A stretch of 64,000 nucleotides of DNA from Azospirillum cavernae (GTDB lineage: Bacteria; Pseudomonadota; Alphaproteobacteria; Azospirillales; Azospirillaceae), in the NCBI RefSeq assembly GCF_003590795.1, contig NZ_QYUL01000002.1:1109001-1173000 (forward strand), given 5' to 3'. Below are positions 1 to 8,060 of the stretch, piece by piece. The position numbers and the translations under genes were made by a program. Under the pieces are notes generated by a model. It saw only the letters and a list, made by a program, of their open reading frames with translations, did not search any database and was not told the origin of the DNA. Position 1 is the stretch's first letter; each line of letters starts with the position of its first letter.

Positions 1-1
1 G

Positions 2-1189
2 ACCATCGCCAGCGTCGCCGAACAGCGCGCGCTGGGCGAAAGCGCCGATGATTACATTTCCGGCGCCCGCCAGATCATGATCGCCGCGTCGCTGGCGGCG
101 GTGGCGCTTGGGTTGCTGACGGCGGCGCTGATCGGGCGGGGGCTGTCGCGTCCGGTGGTGGCGATGACCGACCGGATGACCCGGCTGGCGGCGGGCGACC
201 GTTCGGTCGCGATTCCCGGCCTGGAGCGCGCCGACGAGATCGGCGGCATGGCCAGGGCGCTGGCCATCTTCAAGGACAGCTTGATCGAGAGCGACCGCAT
301 GGCCGCCGCCCAGAACGCCGAGCATGAAACGCGTCGGGCGCGTGGCGAGCGCATCGACCGGCTGACGCAGGAGTTCGACCGGCTGGTCCTGTCGGCGCTG
401 GGTCGGGTGTCGGCGGCGGCGACCCAGTTGCAGGCGACCGCGCAAACCATGTCGGCCACCGCCGAACAGACCACCAAGCAGGCCGACGCCGTCGCCAGCG
501 CCTCGCACGAGGCGACCGGCAACGTCGAAACGGTGGCCGCCGCGACGGAGGAACTCTCCTCCTCCATCGCCGAGATCGGTCGTCAGGTCGCTGACAGCGC
601 GCGGATCGCCGGGCAAGCGGTCGCCACCGCGCAAAAGACCGACGCCACCGTGCGCGGTCTGGTGGACGCCGCCCAGCGCATCGGCGAGGTGGTCCAGCTC
701 ATCAACGACATCGCCAGCCAAACCAACCTGCTGGCGCTGAACGCCACCATCGAGGCGGCGCGGGCGGGCGAGGCGGGCAAGGGCTTCGCCGTGGTGGCGA
801 GCGAGGTCAAGAACCTCGCCAACCAGACCGCCAAGGCGACCGAGGACATCGGCAACCAGATCGCCAGCATCCAGCAGGTCAGCCGCGAGGCGGCCTCGGC
901 CATCGCCGACATCGGGCGGGTGATCGACGAGATCAACCACATCTCCGCCGCCATCGCGTCTTCGGTCGAGGAGCAGGGAACGGCGACGCGGGACATCAGC
1001 CGCAACATCCAGCAGGCGGCGCGCGGCACGCAAGAGGTCTCCGGCAACATCGCGGGCGTGTCGGAAGCGGCCAGCTCGACCGGCGAAGCCTCCCGCGAGG
1101 TGCTGACCGCCGCCGACGGGCTGAATCACGAGGCCGAGGATCTGCGCGGCTTCGTCTCGCGCTTCCTCACCGACATGCGGGCGGCGTAA
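2..1189 (+). CDS. Methyl-accepting chemotaxis protein, C-terminal part (5' end outside window)
   Basis: The open frame enters from the left edge, so the sensor domain is missing. What remains is the end of a periplasmic region, one hydrophobic membrane segment (starting at the in-frame ATG at 77, [14 protein letters not shown]), a HAMP domain ([19 protein letters not shown]) and a long heptad-rich signalling domain. The hairpin tip is clear: [20 protein letters not shown] followed by [15 protein letters not shown], the region that contacts CheA and CheW. The protein ends in [12 protein letters not shown] without a CheR-binding pentapeptide. It acts in the inner membrane as a chemoreceptor; its ligand cannot be read from this part. 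Confidence 0.95.
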   Translation, partial: TIASVAEQRALGESADDYISGARQIMIAASLAAVALGLLTAALIGRGLSRPVVAMTDRMTRLAAGDRSVAIPGLERADEIGGMARALAIFKDSLIESDRMAAAQNAEHETRRARGERIDRLTQEFDRLVLSALGRVSAAATQLQATAQTMSATAEQTTKQADAVASASHEATGNVETVAAATEELSSSIAEIGRQVADSARIAGQAVATAQKTDATVRGLVDAAQRIGEVVQLINDIASQTNLLALNATIEAARAGEAGKGFAVVASEVKNLANQTAKATEDIGNQIASIQQVSREAASAIADIGRVIDEINHISAAIASSVEEQGTATRDISRNIQQAARGTQEVSGNIAGVSEAASSTGEASREVLTAADGLNHEAEDLRGFVSRFLTDMRAA

Positions 1190-1277
1190 GGACAGGGGTG
1201 GTCGGGGGCTGCATGGGGGAGTGTCTGGGGCGACATTCCCCCTTGCGCCGCGCGACGGCGTTCGGCACATAAGCGGC

Positions 1278-1973
1278 ATGATCCTGTCCCCCATCGCTCC
1301 CGACGACATGCCGACGGCGCTTGCGGCGTTCGCGGCCCATTTGGAGGGCCACGCCGAAGCCTTGGCCGCCTTCCGTCGCATCGCCGCCACCTGGCCGGTT
1401 CGCCCGGCGGACGAGCCGGGCGGCGGGGTCGACACCCCCGAACATCGGGCCGAAGCGGTGAAGCTGGCCCACGCGCACGGCGTCGAGACGCTGGACGAGC
1501 CGCCCAGCAGCTCCTTCATGTGGGACGGCAAGGTCATCCGCACCGACGTCGAGGCGACGGTGATCGTGCATGAGGTGACGCACTGGCTGTGCGCCGCGCC
1601 GGAACGGCGGACGCTGATTGATTACGGCCTCGGCCCCGGCCCGGAAACCACCGCCCGCAAGGAAGCCCGCGCCGACAAGCGCCTGTGCTTTGAAGACTGC
1701 ATGCATGAGGAGCAGCAAACCTCGCTGCTGGGCGTGCTGTGGGAGGTTGAGTTGGGCCAGCCCGGCATCCTCGCCTTCCTGGAGCAGAATTGGATGGAGC
1801 ATTGGGAGCGGGCCAGCACCGCCGCCTTCTTCATCCGCCACGCCGAAGAGCTGTTCGCCCGTGGTCTGATCGACGCCGACGGGCGTCCGACCACCGCGCG
1901 CGCCTGGGCCGACGCCCGCCGGGCCGCCCCCGCTTCATCACACAGCGCCGATTCGCAAAGCCGCGCCGCATGA
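1278..1973 (+). CDS. EpmC-like HExxH protein, function uncertain
   Basis: A protein of 231 residues from the ATG at 1278; the frame stays open to 1221 and no ribosome site decides the start. Residues 98-102 read HEVTH, a HExxH metal-binding motif, followed by WLCAAPERRTLIDYGLGPGP. From memory this matches the conserved stretch of EpmC, the elongation factor P hydroxylase (HEISHWCIAG..RR.LVDFGYWY). A downstream FED...EEQQ..LL segment also resembles EpmC. The N-terminal 95 residues do not look like EpmC, and no efp, epmA or epmB is nearby. It could be a divergent hydroxylase or another zincin-like enzyme. It has no signal peptide. Confidence 0.6.
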   Translation: MILSPIAPDDMPTALAAFAAHLEGHAEALAAFRRIAATWPVRPADEPGGGVDTPEHRAEAVKLAHAHGVETLDEPPSSSFMWDGKVIRTDVEATVIVHEVTHWLCAAPERRTLIDYGLGPGPETTARKEARADKRLCFEDCMHEEQQTSLLGVLWEVELGQPGILAFLEQNWMEHWERASTAAFFIRHAEELFARGLIDADGRPTTARAWADARRAAPASSHSADSQSRAA

Positions 1974-2019
1974 GTTTTTAGGCGCTGACCAAAAAACCAA
2001 CAGGAAGGCTGGACCGTCC

Positions 2020-3219
2020 ATGACTCGCTTGGCCATGATTCGCTTGCCCATGACCCGCTCGCTTCTCGCCGCGACGTCCGCGTTCGCTCTGTTGGCCGCC
2101 GCGCCGGTTCTGGCCGATCCGCTCAAGGTCGGCATGATAACCACCCTGTCGGGACCGGGGGCGGGGCTTGGCATCGACATCCGCGACGGCTTCGCGCTGG
2201 CGACCGAGCATTTGGGCGGCAAGCTGGGCGGGCAGGACACCCAGATCATCGAGGCCGACGACCAGCAAAAGCCCGACGTCGCCGTTGGTCTGGCCAACCG
2301 CATGGTGGAGCGCGACCGGGTGACTGTCGTCACCGGCATCGTTTGGTCCAATCTGGCCTTGGCGATGATGCCGACTCTGGCCGCCGGGCAAACCCTGTTC
2401 GTCAGCCCCAACGCCGGGCCGTCGCAACTGGCGGGCGCCCAGTGCAATCCTTACTTCTTCAACGTCGCCTACCAGAACGACACGATCCACGAGGCGATGG
2501 GCAAGCATGTCCAGGACGCCGGGTTCAAGAAGGTCTATCTGCTGGCCCCGAACTACCCGGCGGGCAAGGATTCGCTGGCGGGCTTCAAGCGCTATTACAA
2601 GGGCGCGGTCGCGGGCGAGGTTTACACCCAGGTCGGTCAGCTCGATTACGCCGCCGAATTGGCGCAGGTGAAGGCGGCGGCCCCCGACGCGGTGTTCGCC
2701 TTCTACCCCGGCGGCATGGGCATCAACTTCATCAAGCAGTATGAGCAGGCCGGGTTGAAGGCGGCGGCCCCGCTGTTCGGCCCCGGTTTCTCCTTTGACC
2801 AGGACATTCTGGCGGCGGTGGGCGACGCGGCGCTGGGGGCGAAGAATTCGGCGCAATGGTCGCCCGATCTGGCGACCCCGGCCAACGCCAAATTCGTCAC
2901 CGACTTCAAGGCGAAGTTCAACCGCCTGCCGTCGATGTACGCCGCCCAGGGCTATGACGCCGCGTTGCTGATCGACGCGGCGGTCAAGGGCGTCAACGGC
3001 GACCTGAAGGACAAGGACAAGCTGCGCGCGGCGATGAAGGCCGCCAAGTTCGACGGCTTGCGTGGCGCCTTCCGCCTGAACAGCAACCAATTCCCGATCC
3101 AGAACATCTATCTGCGCGAGGTGGTCAAGGGCGCCGACGGGGCCGTGACCAACAAGCTGGCGGGCACGGTCTTCACCGACCACGCCGACGCCTACGCCAA
3201 AGATTGCGCGATGAAGTGA
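2020..3219 (+). CDS. Branched-chain amino acid-type ABC transporter substrate-binding protein (first of two)
   Basis: A 399-residue periplasmic binding protein of the Leu/Ile/Val (Peripla_BP_6) type. A signal peptide (SLLAATSAFALLAAAPVLA, cut before DPLKVG) precedes the family opening VGMITTLSGPGAGLGIDIRDGFALA. Three in-frame ATGs (2020, 2035, 2050) are possible starts; AGGAAGG lies 12 bases before the first. It delivers its ligand to the LivH/LivM permease. The next gene is a close paralogue, so the locus has two receptors for one transporter. Related LivK-like proteins in alphaproteobacteria also bind amides, urea or aromatic acids, so leucine-family substrates are an assumption. Confidence 0.9.
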   Translation: MTRLAMIRLPMTRSLLAATSAFALLAAAPVLADPLKVGMITTLSGPGAGLGIDIRDGFALATEHLGGKLGGQDTQIIEADDQQKPDVAVGLANRMVERDRVTVVTGIVWSNLALAMMPTLAAGQTLFVSPNAGPSQLAGAQCNPYFFNVAYQNDTIHEAMGKHVQDAGFKKVYLLAPNYPAGKDSLAGFKRYYKGAVAGEVYTQVGQLDYAAELAQVKAAAPDAVFAFYPGGMGINFIKQYEQAGLKAAAPLFGPGFSFDQDILAAVGDAALGAKNSAQWSPDLATPANAKFVTDFKAKFNRLPSMYAAQGYDAALLIDAAVKGVNGDLKDKDKLRAAMKAAKFDGLRGAFRLNSNQFPIQNIYLREVVKGADGAVTNKLAGTVFTDHADAYAKDCAMK

Positions 3220-3230
3220 GCCTGTCTTTC

Positions 3231-3256
3231 CCCTCTCCTGCAAATGCAGGAGAGGG
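3231..3256. repeat. REP-like palindrome between the two binding-protein genes
   Basis: A perfect 12-bp inverted repeat, CCCTCTCCTGCA then TGCAGGAGAGGG, with a two-base centre. It lies 12 bases after the stop of the first binding-protein gene. It is a variant of the CCCTCTCCC/GGGAGAGGG hairpins at 49.7 and 61.2 kb. It has no T-tract, so it could reduce read-through or stabilise mRNA rather than terminate. Confidence 0.8.
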
Positions 3257-3293
3257 CATCTTCGACGATTCACCTCATCTGAGTGACGCCACC

Positions 3294-4472
3294 ATGATCC
3301 GCGCCCGCCTCATAGCCCCGCTGCTGTCCGCCGCGCTGGCGCTCGCCGCCGTTCCGGCGCTCGCCGCTGAACCCCTGCGCATCGGCCTCATCACCACCCT
3401 GTCGGGTCCGGGCGCCGTGATTGGCGCCGACATCCGCGACGGCTTCGCGCTGGCGGTCGAGCAGGCGGGCGGCAAGCTGGGCGGTCTCGACACCCAGGTG
3501 ATCGAGGCCGACGACCAGCAAAAGCCCGACGTCGCCGTCTCGCTCGCCGCGCGGATGACGGAGAAGGAGCGGGTTCCGTTCGTCACCGGCATCATCTGGT
3601 CCAATCTGGCGCTGGCGATGATGCCGACGCTGTCGGGGGGAAACGTCTTTCTCATCAGCCCCAACGCCGGAACCTCGGCGCTGGCGGGGGCGCAGTGCAG
3701 CCCGTATTTCTTCAACGTTTCCTGGCCGGTGGACAGCATCGGCGAGGCGGCGGGCGCGGCGGCTCAGGCGCAAGGCGTCAAGCGCGTCTACGCGCTGGCC
3801 CCGAACTATCCCTCGGGCAAGGACGTCGTCACCGGCTTCAAACGCGCCTTCAAGGGCGAAATGGCGGGGGAGGTCTACACGCCCTTCGGCCAGCTCGACT
3901 ACGCGGCGGAGATCGCGCAGGTGAAGGCGGCCAAGCCGGACGGCGTGTTCATCTTCTACCCCGGCGGCATGGGCATCAATTTCCTGAAGCAGTACGACCA
4001 AGCCGGGTTGCTGGGGCAAATCCCGCTGACCGGCCCCGGTTTCAGCTTCGACCAGGACATTCTGCCCGCGATTGGCGACGCGGCGCTGGGGATCAAAGGG
4101 CCGCTGCAATGGTCGCCGGATCTCGACAACGCCGCCAACCGCGCCTTTGTCGCCAGCTTCCGCGCCAAATTCGGGCGGATTCCATCCTATTACGCGGCGC
4201 AGAGCTATGATTCGGCGCGTTTGATCGGCGGCGCGGTGGCGGCGGTCGGCGGCGATCTGGCCGACAAGGACAAGCTGCGCACGGCCCTGCGCGCCGCGCC
4301 GTTTGAATCGGTCCGTGGCGCCTTCCGCTTCAACAGCAACCACTACCCGATCCAGAATTATTACCAGCGCGAGGTGGTGCGCGAGGAATCGGGGATGCTG
4401 ACCAACCGGATCATCGGCACAATCTTCACCGACCATGGCGACGTCTACGCCAAAGACTGCCCGATGAAGTGA
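3294..4472 (+). CDS. Branched-chain amino acid-type ABC transporter substrate-binding protein (second of two)
   Basis: A 392-residue paralogue of the preceding protein, with the same core (RIGLITTLSGPGAVIGADIRDGFALA, then EADDQQKPDVAVSLA, FYPGGMGINFLKQYDQAGL and GPGFSFDQDIL). The start at 3294 places a signal peptide (MIRARLIAPLLSAALALAAV...ALA) at the N-terminus; the frame is open upstream to 3204, but that part runs through the palindrome and does not look coding. It ends 35 bases before livH, so all three are probably one transcript. The two receptors match along their full lengths and differ at scattered sites, which suggests tandem duplication with shifted ligand preference. Confidence 0.9.
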   Translation: MIRARLIAPLLSAALALAAVPALAAEPLRIGLITTLSGPGAVIGADIRDGFALAVEQAGGKLGGLDTQVIEADDQQKPDVAVSLAARMTEKERVPFVTGIIWSNLALAMMPTLSGGNVFLISPNAGTSALAGAQCSPYFFNVSWPVDSIGEAAGAAAQAQGVKRVYALAPNYPSGKDVVTGFKRAFKGEMAGEVYTPFGQLDYAAEIAQVKAAKPDGVFIFYPGGMGINFLKQYDQAGLLGQIPLTGPGFSFDQDILPAIGDAALGIKGPLQWSPDLDNAANRAFVASFRAKFGRIPSYYAAQSYDSARLIGGAVAAVGGDLADKDKLRTALRAAPFESVRGAFRFNSNHYPIQNYYQREVVREESGMLTNRIIGTIFTDHGDVYAKDCPMK

Positions 4473-4507
4473 CCCTTTGGGTCTGAGCGAGAAGAGGCGC
4501 CGCGCCG

Positions 4508-5422
4508 ATGGATGTCCTGCTGCTGGCCGAACAGGGGCTGAACGGGCTGCAATTGGGGGTGATGCTGTTCCTGATGGCCGCCGGGTTGACGCTCGTCTTC
4601 GGCATCATGGACCTCATCAATCTGGCCCATGGCTCCTTTTACATGGTCGGTGCTTATCTGACGGCGGCGCTGGTCCCGGTTTTGGGCGGGTTTCTGCCCG
4701 CGCTGGTCGTGGCGGTGCTGCTGACCGCGCTGTTGGGGCTGGTGGTGGAGGCGGTGGCGCTGCGCACGCTCTACCGCCGCGACCATCTCGATCAAGTGCT
4801 GGCGACCTTCGGCTTGATCCTGTTCTTCAACGAGTTGATCCGCATCCTGTTCGGCCCGGTGCCGATCTTCCTCAACCCGCCCGCCGCGCTGGCCGGAACC
4901 GTCAATCTGTGGGGCCTGACCTACCCGGCCTTCCGGCTGGCAATTCTGGGAACCGGGTTGGCGGTGGCGGTCGGGCTGTGGCTGCTGATCGCGCGAACGC
5001 GGGTCGGCATGTTGATCCGCGCCGGGGCGACCAACCGCGAGATGGTGATGGCGCTGGGCGTCGATGTCCGGTTGCTGTTCGGGCTGGTCTTCGCGCTGGG
5101 CTGCGGGCTGGCCGGGTTGGCCGGGGCGATGGCCGGGCCGGTGCTGGCGGTTCAGGTCGGCATGGGCGAGCAGATCCTGATTTTGACCTTCGTCGTCATC
5201 GTGATCGGCGGCATCGGCTCCATCCGGGGGGCCTTCGCCGGCGCCCTGCTGGTCGGGGTGGTGGACACGCTGGGCCGGGCGTTGCTGCCCGCCAGCTTCC
5301 GTTTGGTGATGGACGCGGCGAGCGCCAACGCGGCGGGGGCCGCCGCCGCGTCGATGGCGATTTACATCCTGATGGCGCTGGTGCTGGCGGTGCGGCCCAA
5401 GGGGCTGTTTCCCGTCGGGTGA
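4508..5422 (+). CDS. livH: Branched-chain amino acid ABC transporter permease LivH
   Basis: An integral membrane protein of 304 residues with about eight hydrophobic segments. Family landmarks are visible: GLTLVFGIMDLINLAHGSFYM near the N-terminus, the EAA-like loop RTRVGMLIRAGATNREMVMALGVDVRLLF, and GGIGSIRGAFAGALLVGVVDTLGR. It forms the channel with LivM, driven by LivG and LivF. In most genomes livM follows directly; here it is about 1.6 kb away, beyond an antisense queC and a repeat element. Its stop codon (5420-5422) directly abuts the stop of queC on the other strand, with no room for a terminator between them. Confidence 0.93.
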   Translation: MDVLLLAEQGLNGLQLGVMLFLMAAGLTLVFGIMDLINLAHGSFYMVGAYLTAALVPVLGGFLPALVVAVLLTALLGLVVEAVALRTLYRRDHLDQVLATFGLILFFNELIRILFGPVPIFLNPPAALAGTVNLWGLTYPAFRLAILGTGLAVAVGLWLLIARTRVGMLIRAGATNREMVMALGVDVRLLFGLVFALGCGLAGLAGAMAGPVLAVQVGMGEQILILTFVVIVIGGIGSIRGAFAGALLVGVVDTLGRALLPASFRLVMDAASANAAGAAAASMAIYILMALVLAVRPKGLFPVG

Positions 5423-6121
5423 TTAGGCTTTTGCGGCGTAGGCGATGGGGTCTGTCAACCCGGCCTCGGCGAAGCCCTTCAGCCGCAACAGGCAACTGTC
5501 GCAGGCCCCGCAGGACTCGCCCGCCGGGGTGGGGTCGTAGCAGGAGTGGGTGAGGCTGTAATCGACGCCCAGCTCCAGCCCGCGCCGGACGATGGCGGCC
5601 TTGTCGAGCGTCATCAGCGGCGCGTGGATTTTGAACCGGCTTTGCCCCTCCACCCCCGCCTTGGTGGCGAGGTTGGCCAGAGTCTCGAAGGCCGCGATGT
5701 ATTCCGGGCGGCAATCGGGGTAGCCCGAATAATCCAGCGCGTTGACGCCGATGAACAGGTCCGACGCCCCCAGCGTTTCCGCCCAGGCGAGCGCGAAGGA
5801 CAAAAACACCGTGTTGCGCGCCGGGACGTAGGTGACGGGAATCCCGCTGTCGAGCGCGGCGGCGCTGTCATGCTTGGGCACGTCGATGGCGGCGGTCAGC
5901 GCCGATCCGCCAAAGGCCCGCAGATCAATCGTGGCGATGACGTGCCGCTCCACCCCCATGGACGCCACCACCCGCTTGGCGGCCTCCAACTCCACCGCAT
6001 GGCGCTGGCCATATTGGAAGCTGAGCGCGTTGACCCGATAGCCCTGATCCTTGGCGATGGCGAGCACCGTGGTGGAATCCAACCCGCCGCTGACCAACAC
6101 CACCGCATCCTTACCCGTCAT
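5423..6121 (-). CDS. queC: 7-cyano-7-deazaguanine (preQ0) synthase QueC
   Basis: A 232-residue enzyme that converts 7-carboxy-7-deazaguanine to preQ0 with ATP and ammonia, in the cytoplasmic queuosine pathway. The N-terminal ATP-binding loop is [11 protein letters not shown] (residues 8-18), and the C-terminal zinc site is [18 protein letters not shown]. The start at 6121 is chosen because it begins the conserved domain and has an AGAAGGACA site just upstream. The frame runs on to 6208, but that extension reads through a dispersed repeat arm. No other queuosine gene is in the window. It lies antisense inside a livH/livM locus, an unusual place. Confidence 0.95.
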   Translation of the reverse strand: MTGKDAVVLVSGGLDSTTVLAIAKDQGYRVNALSFQYGQRHAVELEAAKRVVASMGVERHVIATIDLRAFGGSALTAAIDVPKHDSAAALDSGIPVTYVPARNTVFLSFALAWAETLGASDLFIGVNALDYSGYPDCRPEYIAAFETLANLATKAGVEGQSRFKIHAPLMTLDKAAIVRRGLELGVDYSLTHSCYDPTPAGESCGACDSCLLRLKGFAEAGLTDPIAYAAKA

Positions 6122-6189
6122 CGCGCCTGTCCTTCTCGTCTGGTGGGGCGGTTCCCCTTGCCTGCGCTCACCCACGGAGCAGCGAAGGG

Positions 6190-6225
6190 TTTTGACACAG
6201 ATGAACACAGATGGACACCGATGAA
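6190..6225 (+). repeat. Outer left arm of the repeat element
   Basis: A 36-base arm that starts TTTTGACACAGATGAACAC and ends GACACCGATGAA. It is identical, in inverse orientation, to 6460-6495. It starts with a perfect TTGACA hexamer pointing inward, but no matching -10 box is clear. Confidence 0.85.
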
Positions 6226-6310
6226 GGTGGATGGGGGAGGCTCTGTTGGTAAGGCGCCGCTGATCCAGGTGATGTTTGAGAGCTTGCGGGCGTGCTTCTG
6301 TTTTGAATGA
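6221..6310 (+). pseudogene. 5' fragment of a GxxExxY-type gene (copy 1)
   Basis: A frame of 29 codons starting inside the left arm. The stretch [12 protein letters not shown] lines up with SAVGRDPLTQAVI of the intact gene at 6564, and both start right after the repeat leader. After about 20 codons the similarity ends, and the frame stops at 6310. No catalytic residues are present, so this is a remnant and not a working gene. The match is short and was seen by eye. Confidence 0.5.
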
Positions 6311-6353
6311 GTGGCTGAATCAGTCATCCCAATCTGATCCGTGTTCATCGGTG

Positions 6354-6464
6354 TCAAACATCCCCAATGCCCCATACGGCCGTACAGGAAAGGGGGAAAA
6401 CACCGCTAAAAATCACCCGAGTCAGCGGAACGCGCCCAACAAGGCTTTCCGCATCCATGTTCAT
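6354..6464 (-). pseudogene. 5' fragment of a GxxExxY-type gene (copy 2, opposite strand)
   Basis: A frame of 36 codons that begins inside the arm at 6460-6495 and reads leftward. Its start, MNMDAESLVGRVPLTRVIF, is close to MNAESAVGRDPLTQAVI of the intact gene. The remainder (SGVFPLSCTAVWGIGDV) is unrelated and runs into another arm at 6337-6358. It lacks the GxxExxY and nuclease motifs. Its similarity to the intact gene is clearer than that of copy 1. Confidence 0.6.
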
Positions 6465-6495
6465 CGGTGTCCATCTGTGTTCATCTGTGTCAAAA
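6460..6495 (-). repeat. Internal arm, inverted copy of 6190-6225
   Basis: A perfect 36-base inverted match to the left outer arm. Together 6190-6225 and 6460-6495 bound a 306-base segment with a gene fragment reading inward from each side. Confidence 0.85.
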
Positions 6496-6563
6496 AATAT
6501 AGTCGCACCCGCCATTTTCTCGCGGCAAGGTGGCTGCCATGATCGTTCTGATGGTGAACACCG

Positions 6564-6950
6564 ATGACCATGAATGCGGAAAGCGCAGTTGGTAGAGATC
6601 CGCTGACCCAAGCGGTCATTGGCGCCGCGTTTGAGGTCGCCAACATCATGGGCCGGGGTTTTCTGGAGGTGGTTTACCGCAAAGCGTTGACGCACGAGTT
6701 GCGCAGCCGTGGCGTGCCGGTGCGCGAAGAGGTTGAATTCAAGATCGACTACAAAGGCGCCTCTGTCGGGCGCTATGTGGCCGACATGATTGTCGCCGAC
6801 GGCCTCATCGTCGAAATCAAGGCGGTGGACGCCATCGTCTCGGCTCACGTCGGGCAAACCTTGAACTATCTGCGCGCGAGTGGCCTGAACACCGGGTTGA
6901 TCCTGAATTTCGGCTCTTCCCGGTTGGGTTTCAAACGGGTGACGCTGTAA
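6564..6950 (+). CDS. GxxExxY family protein (PD-(D/E)XK-like)
   Basis: A protein of 128 residues (126 from the ATG at 6570). The name-giving motif is GFLEVVY at about residues 32-38. A later stretch, YVADMIVADGLIVEIKAV, has the D...ExK arrangement of PD-(D/E)XK nucleases. The family (PDDEXK_3) is widespread, often in several copies, and its function is not established. This copy looks intact: no frameshift, family-typical length, codon use like its neighbours. It lies inside repeat arms, and its first codons resemble sequence that follows every other arm. A role in moving or maintaining the element is possible but not shown. Confidence 0.85.
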   Translation: MTMNAESAVGRDPLTQAVIGAAFEVANIMGRGFLEVVYRKALTHELRSRGVPVREEVEFKIDYKGASVGRYVADMIVADGLIVEIKAVDAIVSAHVGQTLNYLRASGLNTGLILNFGSSRLGFKRVTL

Positions 6951-6974
6951 CGGAAAAGCCGCCGCTCCTCCGCG

Positions 6975-7010
6975 TTCATCGGTGTTTATCTGTGTTCATC
7001 TGTGTCAAAA
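6975..7010 (-). repeat. Outer right arm of the repeat element
   Basis: Inverted relative to 6190-6225 with two differences. Read inward from 7010, it is followed by ATGAACGCGGAG, nearly the same as the first codons of the intact gene on the other strand (ATGAATGCGGAA). It ends 36 bases before the livM start. Confidence 0.85.
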
Positions 7011-7046
7011 ATCCCCGTCCTCCCCGCCCTTCCGCCGCAAGCGTCC

Positions 7047-8060
7047 ATGCCCCCCCTGATCCGCTCCCCCCTCGCGCCTCGTGTCGCTCTCGCCCTTCTG
7101 TTGATCGCCGCGTTGGCCCTGCCCACCGTCGCCGTCTGGGCGGGGGAGCCGTTTTATTTGCGGTTGGGGGCGCGGATTTTGGTGTTCGCGCTGGCGGCGG
7201 TCAGCCTGGATCTGATCCTTGGGTTTGGCGGGATGGTCAGTTTCGGGCACGCCGCCTTTGTCGGAATTGGCGGCTATGTCGTCGGCATTCTCTTCGCCCA
7301 TCAGGCCGACGGATCGACGCTGTTCGGGTGGCCGGGGACGACGAACGGTTACATCGTCTGGCCGCTCGCCATGCTGGCCGGGGGGCTGGCGGCGTTGCCC
7401 ATCGGGGCGATCTCGCTGCGCACCAGCGGCGTGCCCTTCATCATGATTACGCTCGCCTTCGCGCAGATGCTCTTTTACCTGATGACCGGGTTGAAGGCCT
7501 ATGGCGGCGACGACGGCGTCGCGTTGTGGAGCCGGACGAGCTTCCCCGGCGGTCCCAACATCGCCGACCACGCCACCTTTTATTACGTGTCGCTTGGCCT
7601 GCTGGTCGCGGCTCTGCTGGTCTGTTGGCGGCTGGTGAACTCGCGCTTTGGCCGGGTCATTCGGGGGGCCAAGGACAATGAGCGGCGGATGCGGGCGTTG
7701 GGCTACCCCGTCACCCGCTACAAGCTGACGGCCTTCGTCATCGCCGGGGCGCTGGCCGGGCTGGCCGGGGCGCTGCTGGCCAACGCCACCCTGTTCGTCG
7801 GCCCGCAATATCTGCATTGGAGCCGGTCGGGCGATCTGATCGTCATGGTGGTTTTGGGCGGCATCGGCACCTTGATCGGCCCGGTTCTGGGGGCCGCCGC
7901 CCTGCTGCTGCTGGAGGAGTTCGTGCCTGAGGCGATGAATCTGGTTCACGCCGGGTTGGGCGAGCATTGGAAGATCGTGCTGGGGCCGATCCTGCTGGGG
8001 CTGGTTCTGTTCGCCCGCAAGGGGCTGTGGGGCCTCGTCACCGGGGGGAACCGGCCATGA
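7047..8060 (+). CDS. livM: Branched-chain amino acid ABC transporter permease LivM
   Basis: A 337-residue membrane protein, partner of LivH. It shows the family blocks SLDLILGFGGMVSFGHAAFVGIGGYVVG, GVPFIMITLAFAQM, SRFGRVIRGAKDNERRMRALGYP (the loop that meets the ATPases) and GGIGTLIGPVLGAAAL. The ATG at 7047 is chosen; a GTG at 7002 in the same frame lies within the repeat arm. The last base pairs overlap the livG start (ATGA), so livM, livG and livF are translationally coupled. The upstream insertion means these genes probably need a promoter of their own between 6122 and 7046; none was convincing. Confidence 0.93.
   Translation: MPPLIRSPLAPRVALALLLIAALALPTVAVWAGEPFYLRLGARILVFALAAVSLDLILGFGGMVSFGHAAFVGIGGYVVGILFAHQADGSTLFGWPGTTNGYIVWPLAMLAGGLAALPIGAISLRTSGVPFIMITLAFAQMLFYLMTGLKAYGGDDGVALWSRTSFPGGPNIADHATFYYVSLGLLVAALLVCWRLVNSRFGRVIRGAKDNERRMRALGYPVTRYKLTAFVIAGALAGLAGALLANATLFVGPQYLHWSRSGDLIVMVVLGGIGTLIGPVLGAAALLLLEEFVPEAMNLVHAGLGEHWKIVLGPILLGLVLFARKGLWGLVTGGNRP

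Larger units (their letters stand above)
6190..7010 (+). mobile_element. Repeat-bounded element with a GxxExxY gene and two gene fragments
   Basis: The outer arms are 6190-6225 on the left and 6975-7010 on the right. Each begins TTTTGACACAGATGAACAC when read inward, and they differ at two positions over 36 bases. Further arms lie inside: 6337-6358 (shorter) and 6460-6495, the latter a perfect inverted copy of the left outer arm. A degenerate one (about 6551-6567) precedes the intact gene. No transposase and no target duplication are visible. The intact gene (6564-6950) and two short 5' fragments (6221-6310 and 6354-6464) lie between arms. It sits between queC and livM. Mobility is inferred from the repeats and from a related gene-less copy at 54511-54710. 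Confidence 0.7.

Noticed and set aside
6122..6190. A preQ1 riboswitch before queC
   Set aside because: The short leader has no preQ1-like pseudoknot sequence and runs into the repeat arm.
6190..7010. A CRISPR array, because of repeated 36-base units
   Set aside because: The units are inverted as well as direct, spacing is irregular, and a gene and fragments lie between them.
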